The position numbers were made by a program, and so were the translations under genes. 64,000 nt of DNA from contig NZ_CP170198.1 of the NCBI RefSeq assembly GCF_042434915.1, positions 620,001 through 684,000 of the forward strand, read 5' to 3'. The notes under the pieces are model-generated. The model searched no databases. It saw only the letters and a list, made by a program, of their open reading frames with translations, and was not told where the DNA came from. Source of the DNA: Aquimarina sp042434915 (GTDB lineage: Bacteria; Bacteroidota; Bacteroidia; Flavobacteriales; Flavobacteriaceae). Below are positions 61,004 to 64,000 of the stretch, one piece after another (position 1 is the first letter of the stretch; every line of letters starts with the position of its first letter).

Positions 61004-62464
61004 CTAATGTATCGGTAAGCGTAACTTTTTTTGATCTTTTAAATAATGTTGTAGTGCTATCATGGCAGCAACTTTTGCCTCTTCTTCCATTTCTTGATGT
61101 AAAAATTCGGCAGAGTAGTAATTTTTCACAAAATGCGTGTCAAAATTTCCACTTCTAAAAGCTTCGTGTTCACAAACAAACTTTCCAAAAGGCAAGGTGG
61201 TTTCTACACCTTTAACTTGATACTGGGCAATAGCGCTTATCATACGTTGTATAGCTTCTTCTCGTGTATCGGCGTAGGTAATTAGTTTTGCTAACATTGG
61301 ATCGTAATAAATAGGAATATCCATACCTTCTTCGAACCCATTATCCACACGTACACCTTCACCTTGAGGCAATTGATAGACCTCTAGCGTACCTACACTA
61401 GGCAAGAAATCATGTAAAGGATCTTCTGCATAGATTCTTAATTCTAGAGCATGACCTTTAAGTTGTACTTCATCTTGTTTAAGCGGTAGTTTTTCACCTC
61501 TTGCTACACGTATTTGAAGTTCTACCAAATCGAGATTGGTAATAAGCTCGGTTACTGGATGCTCTACCTGCAGTCGGGTGTTCATCTCAAGAAAGTAAAA
61601 GTTGTGTTGCTCATCCAAAAGAAATTCGACAGTACCTGCACCTACATAATCACAGGCTTTTGCGACTTTTACAGCGGCTTCGCCCATTTTTTGACGCAAT
61701 GCAGGTGTCAATACCGAGGATGGCGCTTCTTCTACAACTTTTTGATGACGGCGTTGTATGCTACATTCACGTTCAAATAAATGAAGTACATTACCGTGTG
61801 TATCGGCCATGACTTGTATTTCTATATGTCTGGGCGAACCTACATATTTCTCTATAAATACAGCTCCGTCACCAAAGGCAGACACAGCTTCGCTAATGGC
61901 TCGCTGCATTTGTGATTCTAGATCACTTTGCTTTTCTACCACGCGCATTCCTTTACCACCACCACCAGCAGAGGCTTTTATAAGAATAGGAAATCCAATT
62001 TCGTTAGCAATTTTGGTAGCTTTTGCAACATCGGTAATGGCTTCGTCAATGCCAGGTACCATAGGAATATCATATTTTTTTACAGCATCTTTGGCTGCAA
62101 GTTTGCTTCCCATTACTTTAATAGCTTTGGATCCAGGACCTATAAAAATAAGTCCATTAGCAGTCACAGCTTCTGCAAACTGAGCGTTTTCACTCAAAAA
62201 ACCATATCCTGGATGTATGGCATCCACATTTAATTTTTTTGCAACTTCGATTATTTTGTCACCTAATAGATAGGATTTATTTGATGGAGCCTCACCTATA
62301 TGTACAGCTTCGTCTGCAAAGCGCACATGGGGAGCATTACGATCAATAGTTGAGTACACAGCAACTGTGTGAATACCCATTTTTTTTGCAGTCCGCATTA
62401 CGCGAATAGCGATTTCGCCACGATTTGCGACGAGTATTTTATGTATAGATTTATTTGCATTCAT
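61004..62464 (-). CDS. accC: Biotin carboxylase subunit of acyl-CoA carboxylase
   Basis: 486 residues from the ATG at 62462-62464; a longer frame begins with a TTG 13 codons upstream and is not preferred. Biotin carboxylase fold: KILVANRGEIAIRVMRTAKKMG, the ATP-grasp loop KASAGGGGKGMRVVE, then EKYVGSPRHIEIQVMADTHGN, FLEMNTRLQVEHPVTE and the C-terminal domain. It carboxylates biotin on the BCCP with ATP and bicarbonate. The stop is 3 nt from the carboxyltransferase start, so they are coupled. Confidence 0.95.
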   Translation of the reverse strand: MNANKSIHKILVANRGEIAIRVMRTAKKMGIHTVAVYSTIDRNAPHVRFADEAVHIGEAPSNKSYLLGDKIIEVAKKLNVDAIHPGYGFLSENAQFAEAVTANGLIFIGPGSKAIKVMGSKLAAKDAVKKYDIPMVPGIDEAITDVAKATKIANEIGFPILIKASAGGGGKGMRVVEKQSDLESQMQRAISEAVSAFGDGAVFIEKYVGSPRHIEIQVMADTHGNVLHLFERECSIQRRHQKVVEEAPSSVLTPALRQKMGEAAVKVAKACDYVGAGTVEFLLDEQHNFYFLEMNTRLQVEHPVTELITNLDLVELQIRVARGEKLPLKQDEVQLKGHALELRIYAEDPLHDFLPSVGTLEVYQLPQGEGVRVDNGFEEGMDIPIYYDPMLAKLITYADTREEAIQRMISAIAQYQVKGVETTLPFGKFVCEHEAFRSGNFDTHFVKNYYSAEFLHQEMEEEAKVAAMIALQHYLKDQKKLRLPIH

Positions 62465-62518
62465 GGAAGGAAAAATATTTACGTTACTATTGACATGCGT
62501 CAAAAAACTAATAGTGAT

Positions 62519-63007
62519 TTATTCAAACTCAATTAAAAGTTGTCCCTTATCTACAGCATCGCCTAGATTCGCATTTATAGATTTAATGACTCCATCTCGG
62601 GGTGAAACTAGAAGGTTTTCCATTTTCATAGCTTCTAAAATTAACAGGGGAGTATCTTGAGCAACGGTATCTCCAACTTTTACGTGAACATCCAGAATCA
62701 ACCCTGGCATAGGAGCTTTGATTGAATTTACATTTTTTGTAGCACCAATAGTGAACCCCATTGCTTTAATAGCAATATCAAGGGCATCATCGATATGAAC
62801 TTTAAAATCGGTATTGTTGACACGTACCGTATATTGCTTGTCAGTAAAATTTTGATCAATGATTTGGCTGTGAAATGATTTTGATTTGTGCAATGCGTGA
62901 TATGAATTCTCGCCAGTAGCTACTGCATCAATAGCTGATAAAGTAGCATCATTAAAATCAAATTCGAAAGTGTCATCCACTTTAACTTTGAAGTTATTAG
63001 TAGTCAT
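62519..63007 (-). CDS. Biotin carboxyl carrier subunit
   Basis: 162 residues. The C-terminal ~75 residues are a biotinyl-lipoyl domain with the biotinylation site EAMKME (Lys around residue 128) in TPLLILEAMKMENLLVSP; the N-terminal ~75 residues are a beta-rich linker typical of free-standing carriers of propionyl-CoA-type carboxylases. It shuttles carboxybiotin between the two other subunits. First gene of the leftward operon, 54 nt before accC. Confidence 0.95.
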   Translation of the reverse strand: MTTNNFKVKVDDTFEFDFNDATLSAIDAVATGENSYHALHKSKSFHSQIIDQNFTDKQYTVRVNNTDFKVHIDDALDIAIKAMGFTIGATKNVNSIKAPMPGLILDVHVKVGDTVAQDTPLLILEAMKMENLLVSPRDGVIKSINANLGDAVDKGQLLIEFE

Positions 63008-63499
63008 ACAAGAGTTTTTTTTAGAGAGTAAATATAATGTATTAGCAGTAGCTTACCATAATGGTTTTATGAATTTACTAGCATTTTTAATAAAAAAAGA
63101 TTCGATTCGGATCTTTTTTTATAGTATAAAAGCAAAAGGGATGTTTTTTATAAGAATATTTTAATTTGTAGCTTTTTTTGTTCCAAAGGGATTATTTTTT
63201 ATTGGACGGTATAAAGCAGTTCAAAATTTTGGAAACAGAAAGGATGCTTATTGGAGATTTAATAAGTATTGTAATTCAATAATTAACTATTTTAATAAAA
63301 TCAATTATTATTTGTAGGAAGGAATGTGTATTTCAAGATAAAGAATATTCTTACAAATAATTTTTTATTGTATAGATACTGTGTTTCAGATGGTTATTTC
63401 AATAGTTATAATCCATTAATTTAACCTTAAATTGTTATTTATTACTGGTTGAATTCTATATTTTTTGTAGTATTGCAATCTGTGTCTTAACATAATTTT
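63008..63499. other. Divergent spacer of 492 bp with a bidirectional terminator-like hairpin
   Basis: Between the BCCP gene and the rightmost gene. It holds a 13-bp stem with one G-U pair (63092-63104 with 63108-63120, 3-nt loop) with a run of seven A on one side and seven T on the other, which can terminate in both directions. No open frame. The rest is AT-rich; promoters for both genes should be here but none is convincing. Confidence 0.55.
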
Positions 63500-64000
63500 A
63501 TGAAGATAAAGCTATTTTTGCTCTTAACCTACCTATCTTGTCTGTCCGTTTTTGCCATTTCTACAGAGAAAGATTCATTGGTGACAAAACAGTCTAATCC
63601 TGTTCCTTTAGTAGAGGATGAAATAAATACATTTGTTCAATTACCCGAAATGGATGCAAAATTTCCATTGAAAGCTGGTAGACAAAGGGTTACTTCTCCA
63701 GAATTTTCTTTTAAACAATTGAAGTTGGATTTTCCAGGTATGCCTACTTTAATTAACGATGCAAAATCAGAGGCTAAAGCTAACTTTAAAGAAATAGATA
63801 GTACAGGTCGCTGGGTGGCATCCTTTGCAAATGAAAATATTCAAGTGCTTCCAGTTGGTATTAAACATACCGTAAATGAAGTTGAGTATCAAATAGGGTT
63901 CTCAAAAGCTAGATTTACTAAAGAGTTTACAGAACTTACCGTTTTTGTCAAAGTTATATTACCACAATCGGACGAATATGGAAAACCGATAGAACTTTTT
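63500..64000 (+). CDS. Exported protein of unknown family, 3' end outside window
   Basis: 167 codons from the ATG at 63500 remain open to the right edge. A signal peptide MKIKLFLLLTYLSCLSVFAI is clear. The mature part reads FVQLPEMDAKFPLKAGRQRVTSPEFSF ... (start only) and later ENIQVLPVGIKHTVNEVEYQIGFSKARFTKEFTELTVFVKVILPQ, beta-rich. I do not recognise the family; large flavobacterial surface proteins can begin like this. Confidence 0.75.
   Translation, partial: MKIKLFLLLTYLSCLSVFAISTEKDSLVTKQSNPVPLVEDEINTFVQLPEMDAKFPLKAGRQRVTSPEFSFKQLKLDFPGMPTLINDAKSEAKANFKEIDSTGRWVASFANENIQVLPVGIKHTVNEVEYQIGFSKARFTKEFTELTVFVKVILPQSDEYGKPIELF

Noticed and set aside
62465..62503. Longer biotin carboxylase starting at TTG
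   Set aside because: The extra 13 residues precede the conserved start of the domain and an ATG is available at 62464.

Overview
The window is AT-rich, densely coding bacterial chromosome, almost certainly from a (probably marine) member of the Flavobacteriaceae, Bacteroidota. The evidence is a SusC/SusD pair, TAnnTTTG-type -7 boxes, lipoprotein signals, a T9SS-like C-terminal tail, a class II (long) ketol-acid reductoisomerase and an arginine cluster built on an argF' acylornithine transcarbamylase. I see no rRNA, tRNA, IS element, phage block or CRISPR array. A peptidase-C39 ABC exporter is cut by the left edge and a secreted protein by the right edge.

Layout. (1) 1-1351: C39 exporter, minus strand. 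(2) 1511-17780: an alpha-glucan (starch/maltodextrin) utilisation locus with two divergent arms. The minus arm is susC, susD, a SusE-like lipoprotein and an outer-surface GH13 amylase, ending at a strong terminator. The plus arm is a LacI regulator, an MFS sugar porter, beta-phosphoglucomutase, GH65 maltose phosphorylase and two exported GH13 enzymes. (3) 17945-20918: 6-phosphofructokinase, GAPDH and a BadF-type sugar kinase, the glycolytic continuation. (4) 20934-30386: mixed functions, namely a DUF4202 protein, an S41-like protein with an abnormal active site, a carboxypeptidase-regulatory-like protein, a hybrid histidine kinase, a small secreted protein, a membrane patatin and a RES-Xre toxin-antitoxin pair. 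(5) 30538-40406: M13 peptidase, an ACT protein divergent from lysC, YifB/ComM ATPase, an unexported N-acetylmuramidase, and a small-protein/membrane-protein/NarL-type two-component cluster. (6) 40786-47698: ilvDBNCA. (7) 48471-57857: arginine operon GNAT-argG-argC-proC-argD-argF'-argB-argE-argH behind a long leader. (8) 57947-58200: six exact-period 40-bp tandem repeats. (9) 58291-63007: a DUF457/YdjM membrane protein and a three-subunit biotin-dependent acyl-CoA carboxylase.

How the genes work together. The amylase and SusCDE capture and import maltodextrins; the exported GH13 enzymes trim them; the MFS porter imports maltose. Maltose phosphorylase and beta-PGM yield glucose and glucose 6-phosphate, which feed the adjacent glycolytic genes. 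The ilv and arg operons are complete biosynthetic units.

Most notable observations: a candidate ribosome-mediated attenuator for the arginine operon (a 33-codon leader peptide ending with an Arg-Leu-Arg-Arg block, alternative hairpins, then an intrinsic terminator); a serine in ArgF' at the specificity position that predicts N-succinylornithine as substrate; the 40-bp palindrome-plus-T8 tandem array behind argH; and an identical 20-bp element placed in the loops of inverted repeats upstream of both susC and the maltose porter, which makes the two mRNA leaders perfectly complementary there. All functional calls rest on motif recognition by eye; no database search or folding program was run.
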